From positions 1 to 23,312 of the IMG/VR virus record IMGVR_UViG_3300031963_000950: a stretch of 23,312 bases of DNA; one strand, 5' to 3'. The position numbers and the translations under genes were made by a program. The DNA is from a virus. The notes below the pieces were generated by a model. That model had not been told where the DNA came from, searched no databases, and worked only from the letters and a program-made list of their open reading frames with translations. Shown here piece after piece: positions 1 to 6,203 of the stretch (position 1 is its first letter; each line of letters begins with the position of its first letter).

Positions 1-285
1 CTTGCGATAGTGCTCCGCATACGAGACATGGTTGCTGCACGGTAGCTCCTCTGCGTCCAGGTCGCCTGCGGTGCCGTGCCAACGGCTGGCATTAGGCGCC
101 AGCTCCTAACCGCATCGTCTTGCGCCAGACGTGCGATGTAGCAAACAGGGACAGCAAAGCCAGTCCCGTGCGACATTGTATTTCAGGGCAGCTTCATGTC
201 GCGAGCTTTATTGCCCAGCAGAGTCAGCCTAGGTTCCTGGTCTGCCTTAGCGTGAAGATTACTACACTAACTCTTCACATGTGTG
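1..285. other. Left-edge region without a supportable gene
   Basis: I see no confident gene here. On the minus strand one frame could start with ATG at 92, behind an AGGAG about ten bases upstream, and run off the left edge. A second frame is open from a TAG at 106-108 to the edge and gives a more protein-like translation (it includes GTAGDLDAEELPCSNHV) but has no start codon after that stop. A 7-bp inverted repeat, GTGAAGA/TCTTCAC at 252-278 with a 13-base loop, lies just past the stop of the metallopeptidase gene. It has no T-run and is at best a weak terminator. Confidence 0.4.
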
Positions 286-693
286 TCAGATGTGTGGCAC
301 AGGTAGCATCGGTGCAAGCAACTCAGCGATGGCATCCGTACCACGCTCGTAGTGATCCTCGTAGACAGCGTGCCATGGTGTCCATGCTGCTGTTCCAAGC
401 ACGTCTTCCAGTGCAGACACGGCATGGTCAGCCATGCCCAGGTGTATGTGCAGCAGCTCATGGCAGATGGTCAGCCGCTGGTCTTCAGGCTTCTGATTCC
501 AGAAGAGATTGCCTACACGCAGGGTCGCGCTTGCAGCTTGGCTATGGACCTCAATGTCTGCGTACCGATCCTCTGGCGCCGTGTCGCTAAGCACGCTGAT
601 CTTCCAGCTACCTAGGTTCAGCAGTGCGGCACAGTCCCGAACGTACACCTCTAGCTTGTTCAGCTTGTCGGAGCGCGGTGTTCCCTTCGCCAT
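286..693 (-). CDS. Putative zinc metallopeptidase (HExxH, small zincin)
   Basis: A 135-aa protein of unknown substrate. The motif HELLHIHLG near residues 79-87 is a classic HExxH zinc site in which His and Glu would bind zinc and activate water. An acidic stretch with Glu and Asp about 30-40 residues later (YERGTDAIAELLAP) could supply the third ligand, as in small zincins and the IrrE/ImmA and SprT-like groups. There is no signal peptide or membrane segment, so it should act in the cytoplasm. It is the last gene of the leftward block and stands alone behind one copy of the 68-bp intergenic element. The ATG follows GGGAG. The motif is clear. The biological role (repressor cleavage, host protein turnover or other) is not visible in the sequence. 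Confidence 0.7.
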   Translation of the reverse strand: MAKGTPRSDKLNKLEVYVRDCAALLNLGSWKISVLSDTAPEDRYADIEVHSQAASATLRVGNLFWNQKPEDQRLTICHELLHIHLGMADHAVSALEDVLGTAAWTPWHAVYEDHYERGTDAIAELLAPMLPVPHI

Positions 694-731
694 ATCTCTC
701 CCAATACTTCCGCAATTGCTTCTACAGTTTA

Positions 732-799
732 AGGTGTCTAGGTATTACCCCGCTCCGAAATGCCCGTCTCCGTTGATCCTAGACGGGCATTTTAGTAAC
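732..799 (-). promoter_or_regulatory. 68-bp tripartite intergenic element, copy 1
   Basis: Minus-strand reading: GTTAC (799-795), 11 bases, TCTAGGATCAACG (783-771), 30 bases, TAGACACCT (740-732). Four other sites in the window have the same boxes at the same spacings (the copy at 6152 lacks GTTAC). It fills the gap between the unknown gene ending at 801 and the metallopeptidase start at 693. Function unknown; promoter, RNA element and module boundary are all possible. Confidence 0.75.
758..793 (+). terminator. Intrinsic-terminator-like hairpin in element copy 1
   Basis: AAATGCCCGTCT (758-769) pairs perfectly with AGACGGGCATTT (781-792) around an 11-base loop that contains the conserved box of the element. 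A T-run follows on the plus strand, so by shape it would stop rightward transcription, antisense to all nearby genes. The structure is certain; its use as a terminator is inferred. Confidence 0.6.
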
Positions 800-800
800 A

Positions 801-1328
801 CTAGACCGAATCAGTCGCTTCCGCGTCAAGCTGGGCGTCTGACTTAACGGCGCCGATCATAGCAGTTGGAGCCTCCTGGTACCTCTCCATGATCAGTGTC
901 AACGTCCTATCCAATGCCTCAAGCCATGGTTCACGGTGCGACATGAGCGGATACCGTGAGCCGATTGCATCTTGCGCAAGGTAAATGTTCCCTCGTGTAG
1001 CCAGCAGAGCGCGTGCGATCTCCACGGGTCGCGGGTCTCCAGCTCTCGCCCTACATCGTTGAAGCCTCTGGATCGCAGCTCGCATTGGGTAGCGATACCG
1101 CGTAGAGATCGTCGTTTGTTTGGTCGCCTGCTCTGCCTGCGTTCCCTCAGAAACGTAGGACTCATCCCGTTCCGCCACGGTCGCGAATGCAGCATGGTCA
1201 ATGAATCCGCTGAACTCTTTGGTCCAGGCTGGATTACCGCCATCATCCATCTCCTTGGCACGATGCATTGCCAACGGCAAATCGTCAATGTGATTCATGA
1301 ACCAAACGACCTTGCTTGATAGGTTCAC
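801..1328 (-). CDS. Hypothetical protein (175 aa)
   Basis: Function not recognised. I chose the GTG at 1328 because its GTGA overlaps the stop of the upstream gene and GGGAGG lies nine bases before it; a longer reading back to 1364 has no such support. The product is mostly helical and polar with several Arg-rich segments and no membrane span or clear catalytic motif. It is translationally coupled to the 186-aa gene upstream, so the two probably act together. Its stop is directly followed by the GTTAC box of element copy 1. Confidence 0.6.
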   Translation of the reverse strand: MNLSSKVVWFMNHIDDLPLAMHRAKEMDDGGNPAWTKEFSGFIDHAAFATVAERDESYVSEGTQAEQATKQTTISTRYRYPMRAAIQRLQRCRARAGDPRPVEIARALLATRGNIYLAQDAIGSRYPLMSHREPWLEALDRTLTLIMERYQEAPTAMIGAVKSDAQLDAEATDSV

Positions 1329-1885
1329 GCTACGATCCTCCCTGCAACTGTCTGTCTTACACACGGCGCTCGCAGCGCCATGCCGCTAATTTCACGAGCC
1401 GCCTCGTCTATCGCTGCTACCTCTTCACACCGTTCACACTTGCTTACCCAGTCGTAATCCAGGTCATTGTCTGGATGCCGAATCCAGTCTCCCATGACAT
1501 GACCTTGCAGCTTCACCGAAATCTCTGCAACCGATAGCTGCGCGAGTTTGCGCCAGTCTCCGTCATACCGCTCTACCTTCCAGAATGCTTCCACCCTGGG
1601 CTTCATTGCCTGCCGTGTCTTCTTGGCATCGCGTTTGACTTGTCGCAGCGTCACGGTGCGCCATGCTTCCGCTGGTGGCTCGCCGTAGACCTGGACAATC
1701 CGAACCTCAATATCCTCTGGCACGCGACGCTCCTGCGACATGAACGCCAGCAAAGATCTCTTACTAATGCCGATGGACGCAGCCATCGCTTCAGCCTGCG
1801 CACCACGCCCCCCAAGCTCTGCGGGAAAGTGCGTGTCAGCTAGTTTCCGTAAGTACTCTCCTGTGAGCGAAGAAATCTTCAACAT
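1325..1885 (-). CDS. Hypothetical protein with HTH-like segment and Cys pair
   Basis: A 186-aa protein of unknown function. The start at 1885 is chosen because GGGAGG lies four bases upstream. Residues about 30-65 (around AQAEAMAASIGISKRSLLAF) resemble a Cro/XRE-type helix-turn-helix. A CxxC pair (CERC) and a further Cys near the C-terminus could bind zinc. A basic stretch lies mid-protein (VKRDAKKTRQAMKPR). A small DNA-binding regulator is plausible but unproven. It is the first gene behind element copy 2 and overlaps the next gene by GTGA. Confidence 0.6.
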   Translation of the reverse strand: MLKISSLTGEYLRKLADTHFPAELGGRGAQAEAMAASIGISKRSLLAFMSQERRVPEDIEVRIVQVYGEPPAEAWRTVTLRQVKRDAKKTRQAMKPRVEAFWKVERYDGDWRKLAQLSVAEISVKLQGHVMGDWIRHPDNDLDYDWVSKCERCEEVAAIDEAAREISGMALRAPCVRQTVAGRIVA

Positions 1886-1901
1886 CTTACCTCCCACTTT
1901 C

Positions 1902-1969
1902 AGGTGTCTACATACCCAGCCACTTGTTTGCGTGCCTCTACGTTGATCCTACAGGGTCATTTTCGTAAC
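1902..1969 (-). promoter_or_regulatory. 68-bp tripartite intergenic element, copy 2
   Basis: Minus-strand reading: GTTAC (1969-1965), 11 bases, TGTAGGATCAACG (1953-1941), 30 bases, TAGACACCT (1910-1902), then 16 bases to the ATG of the 186-aa gene, including GGGAGG. The hairpin formed around the central box is weak here compared with copies 1 and 4. Confidence 0.75.
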
Positions 1970-1983
1970 ACAACTCACAAAAC

Positions 1984-2469
1984 CTAGGGAATCACCTCCA
2001 CTTTGACTTTTAGCACTCCTCGCGACAATGGCGTGTCTGGTCCAGCAACTGCCCTCCAAGCCTCTGGCGACAAGTCAACCAGCTTCTCATTCTTACCCTC
2101 GCGGCACTGACACCAGTCAACGACCCAGGCGACGATGGAGCGACCGCTTGCAAGGTTGGTGACAATAATCCGATACGGAGGCTTACCCCACTTGAAGTCA
2201 CATTTTTTTCCGCATAGCTTTCGCAGCTTTGGTCCAGCGGCTGCGTAAAACTTATAGCCCTCGCGCACATACCAGGTTGATTGCCCTCCTCGCTGGGCGT
2301 CAAACCATGTCGCCCTACCAATGACCGATGGCATTCCAATCATCTTCAATTCAAGCGGTGTGGGTTCGGGCTTGAAAGAATCTCGCAGCTCAACGTTCGG
2401 CTTGTTCATGAACAGCGACATGCCCAGCCCAAGCGCCAAGGTGAGCAGGATGAGAGCAACGCGGCGCAT
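1984..2469 (-). CDS. Secreted RlpA-like double-psi beta-barrel protein
   Basis: A 161-aa protein starting with a typical export signal (MRRVALILLTLALGLGMSLF), so it should be secreted or anchored in the membrane. There is no lipobox cysteine. After a Pro/Lys linker, residues about 50-160 resemble an RlpA-like double-psi beta-barrel: GRATWFDA, the VVDWCQC segment, LVDLSPEAW with the conserved Asp, and a C-terminal RGVLKVKVEVI strand. RlpA-like domains act on or bind peptidoglycan, and related folds occur in expansins. Two Cys pairs suggest disulfides outside the cytoplasm. The ATG overlaps the upstream stop (TAATG). A secreted wall-acting protein inside an early-type operon, far from the lysis genes, is unusual. 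The fold is fairly sure; the activity is not. Confidence 0.65.
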   Translation of the reverse strand: MRRVALILLTLALGLGMSLFMNKPNVELRDSFKPEPTPLELKMIGMPSVIGRATWFDAQRGGQSTWYVREGYKFYAAAGPKLRKLCGKKCDFKWGKPPYRIIVTNLASGRSIVAWVVDWCQCREGKNEKLVDLSPEAWRAVAGPDTPLSRGVLKVKVEVIP

Positions 2470-2684
2470 TACTGCTCCCTAGTCTCCACGCGAGCCGATA
2501 CGATTGCTCGCTCAATGTCTGCTACTCCAGCCACAATCTTGATGGCAGCCGTTACCCCGTCCAGGTAGCCAAGCGAATAGTCGGTGTCTCCCAGGATCTT
2601 CGCGACCTCGTGGCGATGGTTGATCAGCTTAAGCACTCGCATCTCCACCGAATCAACTTCTTTGTTTTTATGCTTCGGCATCAT
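2469..2684 (-). CDS. Hypothetical small protein (about 71 aa)
   Basis: Not recognised. The start is one of two adjacent ATG codons (2684 or 2681) behind AAGGAG; both overlap the end of the methyltransferase gene. The product has a basic, hydrophilic N-terminus (PKHKNKEVDS) and a mixed helical remainder with no recognisable motif. It is coupled by TAATG to the secreted RlpA-like gene downstream. Confidence 0.6.
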   Translation of the reverse strand: MMPKHKNKEVDSVEMRVLKLINHRHEVAKILGDTDYSLGYLDGVTAAIKIVAGVADIERAIVSARVETREQ

Positions 2685-3321
2685 CAATCTCCTTCCAGCT
2701 TGGCGCCACATCTGGCTTTTGCCACACGGTCACATGCGATTCTAGTATTGGCATAATCCCAGCGCGACTTAAGACACGAAATACCTCTTGACCCTTACCG
2801 CGCGTGCGCTCTAGGCAATCGTCAACGGCGATTAGGCATCCCGATGGAATGACGTCCCAAGCTAAACCCAGCTCTTTACGATGGTGGATAGGTGAGTTCA
2901 TGCTTCCGTCCCAATCGTAAGAGTCCAGGTACAGGAAATCAGCCGCGTGCAGAGTCTGCAACTTTGGCAATAGATCCAATGAGTCTCCACATAAGGCAGA
3001 TGCGTTCGGCGCTAGCTGCATTGCCGTGTCGCAAGCTTTTTGATCTAGGTCAATTGACGTTAGCGATCCGCCATGCTCAGAGATCATCCAGTCCCAAACA
3101 ATCGTGCTTTGACCATCCCCCAGCCAGTTCCCAGGTTGGCGGACGCAGCCAGTTTCAACAATGATCAATGGGCGATTCTTACTGGCTAGGAATTCCGTAA
3201 TTAGGATGAACGCGTCTGTTCGTATATTCCTGCTATCAAACCATTGTCCAAACTTCATTTCAAACTTGCTTTTTGAGTCAAACAACGGCTTGGTGCCATT
3301 TAAGCTAATCCTGATTCCCAT
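2668..3321 (-). CDS. Class I SAM-dependent methyltransferase-like protein
   Basis: A 217-aa protein. The start at 3321 is chosen for the strong AAGGGGGG just upstream and the 17-base overlap with the preceding gene. The order of motifs fits a Rossmann-type methyltransferase of the Methyltransf_24 or sugar O-methyltransferase kind: IIVETGCVRQPG (SAM loop), SLTSIDLDQKA (acidic residue for the ribose), NASALCGDSLDLLP, ADFLYLDSYDWDG, and CLIAVDDC. It lacks the DPPY/NPPW or PCQ motifs of DNA methyltransferases, so a small-molecule, sugar or protein target is more likely. Target unknown. Confidence 0.65.
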   Translation of the reverse strand: MGIRISLNGTKPLFDSKSKFEMKFGQWFDSRNIRTDAFILITEFLASKNRPLIIVETGCVRQPGNWLGDGQSTIVWDWMISEHGGSLTSIDLDQKACDTAMQLAPNASALCGDSLDLLPKLQTLHAADFLYLDSYDWDGSMNSPIHHRKELGLAWDVIPSGCLIAVDDCLERTRGKGQEVFRVLSRAGIMPILESHVTVWQKPDVAPSWKEIDDAEA

Positions 3322-3703
3322 TGTCGCCCCCCTTCGTGAAGTGCGCGACAAACTCATCCAGCGACATGATGACAATGCTTCGGCGCCGCGTACCAGGTCC
3401 AGGGCTGTCGCCCATGACAAGAATGCGGATCTGATCGCCCTTGGCTGGTACCTGGGTCAGCCAGTTCCAGAGTCGCTCTGGAAAGCTCTTACCCACCTTT
3501 GTCTGCGCGACGATCGTGCCGTCTCCCGACTGCACGTCAATCTTCGTCCCGAACTGCCCCACACGCATTCCGTTAAGCGCAGCCGCGACCTCCCTTTCAT
3601 AAGAATTGCCCCTTTGCCTACTTCGCTTCCCGCGAACGCGACGCGCAGTCATCGCTGGGTCATCGTTCGCCGCCTGGATTTGCTGGTCTTTGAAGTAGCC
3701 CAT
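3305..3703 (-). CDS. Hjc-like PD-(D/E)XK nuclease
   Basis: A 132-aa protein starting at the ATG that overlaps the upstream stop (TAATG). The pattern RGNSYEREVAAAL (Glu), GTKIDVQ (Asp) and IVAQTK (QxK) fits the E-D-ExK layout of Hjc/VRR-type nucleases of the PD-(D/E)XK superfamily. These cut Holliday junctions or other branched DNA using two metal ions. The N-terminus is very basic (RRVRGKRSRQRG), consistent with DNA binding. Gln replaces the usual Glu of the ExK, which is tolerated in this superfamily. A likely role is resolving replication or recombination intermediates made by the phage exonuclease and annealing proteins. Confidence 0.7.
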   Translation of the reverse strand: MGYFKDQQIQAANDDPAMTARRVRGKRSRQRGNSYEREVAAALNGMRVGQFGTKIDVQSGDGTIVAQTKVGKSFPERLWNWLTQVPAKGDQIRILVMGDSPGPGTRRRSIVIMSLDEFVAHFTKGGDNGNQD

Positions 3704-3903
3704 TAGCTTCGTCCATACTTCTGTGCAAGGTAAAGATCCATTTGCTCCAGGCACGGATTGCAGTGGACTGACTCGCGATACTGGTCGCGCGTCAGCTTGG
3801 CGTCGCATTCAGCGCATCGGAATCCGCGTGACCGCACGCGCTTTGTCTTTGGTTTGCCAAGCATCTCGTTAAGCATGGCGTCTAGCGGATTGTTTGCCCT
3901 ACG
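3703..3903 (-). CDS. Small zinc-ribbon protein (66 aa)
   Basis: Function unknown. The start at 3903 follows AGGA and overlaps the upstream stop by a few bases. A basic segment (KPKTKRVRSRG) precedes a zinc-ribbon-like pair CAEC and CNPC about 20 residues apart. Such proteins often bind nucleic acids or RNA polymerase. It is coupled by TAATG to the Hjc-like nuclease. Confidence 0.6.
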   Translation of the reverse strand, partial: RRANNPLDAMLNEMLGKPKTKRVRSRGFRCAECDAKLTRDQYRESVHCNPCLEQMDLYLAQKYGRS

Positions 3904-4144
3904 CATTTGCTGTCCTATTTGTAAAGTCCGCCCATGCAACCTGTGCCGTGCTCTTGCTAAACACATTTCGGTAGCAAATAAGGCAATAAGCGTAAACCTT
4001 GTCGCGATGCTTCCTCTGGTCGGTCCAGTAATTAATGTGGTGCAACAGGTTTTGTTTTGGATGACCGCACATGTCGCACCAGCCGACTGAGCGACCAACG
4101 ATTGTTCCTGCGATTAGCTTTACCGTTTTAGTTGCCTTGCTCAT
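3899..4144 (-). CDS. Small HNH-like or zinc-binding protein (81 aa)
   Basis: The start at 4144 is chosen over the ATG six bases earlier because GGAGG directly abuts the earlier one. The layout CDMC, LLHHI, then CLICYRN resembles the zinc and His skeleton of a minimal HNH nuclease (His pair followed by a CxxC). The usual downstream His/Asn is not clear, so it may only be a zinc-binding fold. It lies in a run of short overlapping genes downstream of the 4934 promoter. Confidence 0.5.
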   Translation of the reverse strand: MSKATKTVKLIAGTIVGRSVGWCDMCGHPKQNLLHHINYWTDQRKHRDKVYAYCLICYRNVFSKSTAQVAWADFTNRTANA

Positions 4145-4155
4145 GTTCATCCTCC

Positions 4156-4527
4156 TTACAGCTTTACTGGTGTCATTACCACCTTGGCAATGCCCTGGTT
4201 GTAGAGTTCCTCTAGGATTCTTTTTGAGATTCCTGCGCGGCTGCGAGCCGTCCGCTTTGACTCTTCGTCGTAGTCATGACCCATGTCCGAATAGTAATCA
4301 AGCCATCCGTCTGCTAGGTAGACCATGAGATCTGCTGCCTCTTTGCTAAGAGTCATTGCGGTTGCTCCGCAGTTAGTCGCATCCAGGGCTTGGCGAAGTT
4401 CAGCAGCTCCGACTGCCATGGCTCCCCATTGCTCCTGGATTTGCTCTGGCGTGTATTGGAGCAGGGCGTCCTCCATTCGGCTGACGTAGAGATCCTTGCG
4501 AGCCTTGGAGCCGCGAAGCCTGAACAC
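4156..4527 (-). CDS. Hypothetical protein (123 aa)
   Basis: Not recognised. The GTG start shares one base with the stop of the upstream gene. The protein is rich in Ala, Glu and Leu with a predicted helical core (PEQIQEQWGAMAVGAAELRQ), a basic N-terminus and no membrane span or metal motif. It is the second gene after the 4934 promoter and is probably expressed early. Confidence 0.6.
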   Translation of the reverse strand: MFRLRGSKARKDLYVSRMEDALLQYTPEQIQEQWGAMAVGAAELRQALDATNCGATAMTLSKEAADLMVYLADGWLDYYSDMGHDYDEESKRTARSRAGISKRILEELYNQGIAKVVMTPVKL

Positions 4528-4856
4528 TATTCGCCTCCTTCGCTGATTGCCATTTCATTTGGATCGTAGGTAGCGACGCCCTGGCGGATCAGCGCCTTGA
4601 TCGTTGACTTTGCGCTGTTGATGATCTTTAGATTGTCGCGCTTCTCTTCGCCGTACCAATGGTCTCCGCTCCAGTATTCTGCGTCGCTGATTAGTTCGTC
4701 AAGAGCTTCGTCGGTCATTCGGAGTGTGACTGTGAGCTTGTTCCTGGAAAGTTCAACCGATGTGAAGTCAAGATCTCGCGAGTAGTGATCGTCCCAGAAG
4801 ATCACTGGAACTTTTACGATTGCGATTCGCGTTGACTGAACTTCCTGGTTTGCCAT
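4527..4856 (-). CDS. Hypothetical early protein (109 aa), first gene of operon
   Basis: Function not recognised. The start at 4856 (MANQEVQS) is placed by AGGAGG eight bases upstream. A longer reading frame back to 4934 would run through the promoter and leader hairpin and is rejected. The sequence alternates beta-like and acidic helical parts (TDEALDELISDAEYW) with no catalytic motif. As the first gene after a strong promoter with operator and leader hairpin, it may be among the earliest and most abundant products of this operon. Confidence 0.65.
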   Translation of the reverse strand: MANQEVQSTRIAIVKVPVIFWDDHYSRDLDFTSVELSRNKLTVTLRMTDEALDELISDAEYWSGDHWYGEEKRDNLKIINSAKSTIKALIRQGVATYDPNEMAISEGGE

Positions 4857-4876
4857 TTCCTGTACCTCCTTTTTCG

Positions 4877-4895
4877 GGAGAGCTGTCTTCTCTCC
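4877..4895 (-). promoter_or_regulatory. Leader hairpin with AAGACAG loop (leftward early operon 2)
   Basis: On the minus strand GGAGAG-AAGACAG-CTCTCC forms a 6-bp stem with a 7-base loop. It starts about 3 bases after the predicted transcription start and ends a few bases before AGGAGG. Two other promoters in the window have leaders with different stems but the same loop, which points to a sequence-specific loop reader or shared mRNA-stability function. Confidence 0.75.
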
Positions 4896-4899
4896 TCTG

Positions 4900-4934
4900 G
4901 TACAAGTGTACAACATGGCATTCAAGTCTGTCAA
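4900..4934 (-). promoter_or_regulatory. Leftward promoter with GTAC-N4-GTAC operator
   Basis: Minus strand: TTGACA (4934-4929), 18 bases, TACACT (4910-4905). The perfect palindrome GTAC-AAGT-GTAC (4900-4911) covers the -10 and the start region. It drives the genes from 4856 down to about 1984. The palindrome is one of only three GTAC-N4-GTAC sites I could find, all on promoters of the same design. Confidence 0.75.
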
Positions 4935-4958
4935 CCCCCTATTTTGAGCACGATTTTT

Positions 4959-5150
4959 CTATTTGCCCCAGCAGTTGCGATGCCACCAGGTCCAGCGGTC
5001 CCGAAACCTGGTCTCTTGATAGCTGCGCGACAAAACTCGCAGCGAATCTTTTTGTGCGGCAATTTCTTTGGCGCAGTGTGCGCAGTTGCGCATGACCCAG
5101 ATCACCGTGCCTTTATTCTCCGCAGTCTTCGCAGGCTTCTTTGTAGCCAT
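4959..5150 (-). CDS. Small basic zinc-finger-like protein (about 63 aa)
   Basis: Function unknown. A Lys-rich start (MATKKPAKTAENK) is followed by CAHC and, near the end, HRNC, a possible C2HC zinc site, with an aromatic cluster WTWWH. The ATG at 5150 lies within the end of the upstream gene (38-base overlap). A later GTG near 5093 would avoid the overlap and keep the zinc motif, so the start is uncertain. The stop is about 25 bases before the next promoter. Confidence 0.5.
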   Translation of the reverse strand: MATKKPAKTAENKGTVIWVMRNCAHCAKEIAAQKDSLRVLSRSYQETRFRDRWTWWHRNCWGK

Positions 5151-5358
5151 CTTCACTCCCATTCACTGCGCTCATCAACTTATGCGCTGCAACATGCACC
5201 GCATCCTCTACCGTCACTCCCTGGTATGCAATTTCCTGACCGTCGGAATCTACCAGAATCACAGCGGTGCCGTGTTCCGTTTTGGTCACGCCGTCAAATT
5301 TGTACCCAATGTTTTCTGCGAGGAAGTTCAGCGTCTTGAAATCTTCTTCTCTGCTCAT
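5113..5358 (-). CDS. Hypothetical small acidic protein (81 aa)
   Basis: Not recognised. The ATG at 5358 is preferred over a GTG six bases earlier because GGAG is well spaced before it. The product is acidic, with a beta-rich middle (GTAVILVDSDGQEIAY) and a Cys pair at the end (CEDC). It directly follows the LexA-like domain gene and is probably co-translated with it. An acidic partner or DNA-mimic role is only a guess. Confidence 0.6.
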   Translation of the reverse strand: MSREEDFKTLNFLAENIGYKFDGVTKTEHGTAVILVDSDGQEIAYQGVTVEDAVHVAAHKLMSAVNGSEDGYKEACEDCGE

Positions 5359-5360
5359 GG

Positions 5361-5558
5361 TCACTCCAACACGCGAATGCTTCGCGCCGTTCGGTCTGAC
5401 TTCGCAATTCTTCCGTCACTTGCAAGCGCCATAAGTTCGCGCTGCACCGTGCCGTGCGACATGTCCAGCCGCGCTACCAGCTCCCTGATCGTTGGCGCGT
5501 AGCCTTTCTCGCGCACAAAGTTTCTGATCTCGCTAATAAGTTCCTGCTGTCTTGTCAT
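5361..5558 (-). CDS. Stand-alone LexA-type winged-helix DNA-binding domain
   Basis: A 65-aa protein that matches the N-terminal DNA-binding domain of LexA along its whole length: KGYAPTIRELVARLDMSHGTVQRELMAL, then the wing GRIAKSDRTARSIRVLE. LexA is about 200 residues and carries a C-terminal Ser/Lys autoprotease that inactivates it after DNA damage; that half is absent here. The recognition helix (SHGTVQ) resembles the Gram-positive LexA type, which binds GAAC-N4-GTTC. The window has three GTAC-N4-GTAC palindromes on early promoters, with the same half-site length and spacing, which are good candidate targets. Without the protease it should not respond to RecA. The ATG overlaps the kinase stop (ATGA) and follows AGGAGG. 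The family is confident; the targets are inferred. Confidence 0.8.
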   Translation of the reverse strand: MTRQQELISEIRNFVREKGYAPTIRELVARLDMSHGTVQRELMALASDGRIAKSDRTARSIRVLE

Positions 5559-6121
5559 AGCTCATCTCCTCCTGTCATCCACTCATGCAATCTTCGGAAT
5601 GTCTGATCGCTGTCAATGTTTGTTGTGTCCAGCGATAGGTCAAACCGAACCTTGTCCCACTCTTGCTCCGTCACATCATTGGCGCCGCTAACCCCTCCAG
5701 CGACACGCCAATCTCTCTTGCGAATGTCTGCCGTTACCTGAACGATCTTGAAGCCGCTCTCTAGCTTACGAAGATAGTCAACCTCGCGAATCAAGCGCAA
5801 GTCATCTACCACCACTGAGCGCCCCATCATCTTGGCTCCCTGGTATTTCTCGCGCCAAAGACCCAGCCAGTAATCCTGGTCTACCTCTCGCAGCGCCTTA
5901 CCGATTCCCTGAAGAAGCTCGCGCCCAGTTGCAATCCAAAGCTTCTCGTTTCGGATCACATCAAACAGCGTTCCCTTCTGCAAGCCTGGGTATCTTTGGC
6001 GTGCAATCTCTTTGACTGCATCCGCGATGCCAATGCGTACATAGCCGCGATGCTCAACAAGATTCATGGCGAGCGTTGTTTTGCCAGACCCTTGCGGTCC
6101 AATGATGGCAATGTCGTTCAT
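5555..6121 (-). CDS. Deoxynucleoside monophosphate kinase
   Basis: A 188-aa P-loop kinase. GPQGSGKTT (residues 8-16) is the Walker A loop that binds ATP. The segment RSVVVDDLRLIREVDYLRKL resembles the conserved region of phage T4-type dNMP kinases, where an Asp pair and Arg face the acceptor nucleotide. These enzymes raise dNMPs to dNDPs to feed phage DNA synthesis in the cytoplasm. Length and motif order are normal for the family. The gene sits between the recombination/replication genes and the LexA-like gene, behind element copy 3. The start is supported by GGGGGAAA upstream. Confidence 0.8.
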   Translation of the reverse strand: MNDIAIIGPQGSGKTTLAMNLVEHRGYVRIGIADAVKEIARQRYPGLQKGTLFDVIRNEKLWIATGRELLQGIGKALREVDQDYWLGLWREKYQGAKMMGRSVVVDDLRLIREVDYLRKLESGFKIVQVTADIRKRDWRVAGGVSGANDVTEQEWDKVRFDLSLDTTNIDSDQTFRRLHEWMTGGDEL

Positions 6122-6151
6122 TGCATTTCCCCCAAGCGCCCTAAAAGTTTT

Positions 6152-6203
6152 AGGTGTCTAGACATTGGGCGTTACCGTTTCGGCGCTCTCCGTTGATCCT
6201 ACA
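6152..6203 (-). promoter_or_regulatory. Intergenic element, copy 3 (lacks GTTAC box)
   Basis: Minus strand: TGTAGGATCAACG (6203-6191), 30 bases, TAGACACCT (6160-6152). The GTTAC box of the other copies is replaced by unrelated bases, although the AAAATGACCC that follows it is kept. Uniquely, the copy lies inside coding sequence: the nuclease gene reads through the central box and stops at the TAG of the second box. Confidence 0.7.

Noticed and set aside
93-285. Possible tRNA or structured RNA in the left gap
   Set aside because: No T-arm GTTCRA-type motif or cloverleaf pairing; only short isolated hairpins.
120-590. Plus-strand open frame at the left end
   Set aside because: It runs antisense to the metallopeptidase with its clear HExxH motif, has odd composition and no ribosome site.
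2668-3321. Methyltransferase as a DNA methylase explaining the missing palindromes
   Set aside because: It lacks the catalytic motifs of adenine or cytosine DNA methyltransferases, and the sites are absent rather than protected.
4857-4934. Longer N-terminus of the 109-aa early gene
   Set aside because: It would translate through the -35, -10 and leader hairpin; the ATG at 4856 has an ideal AGGAGG.
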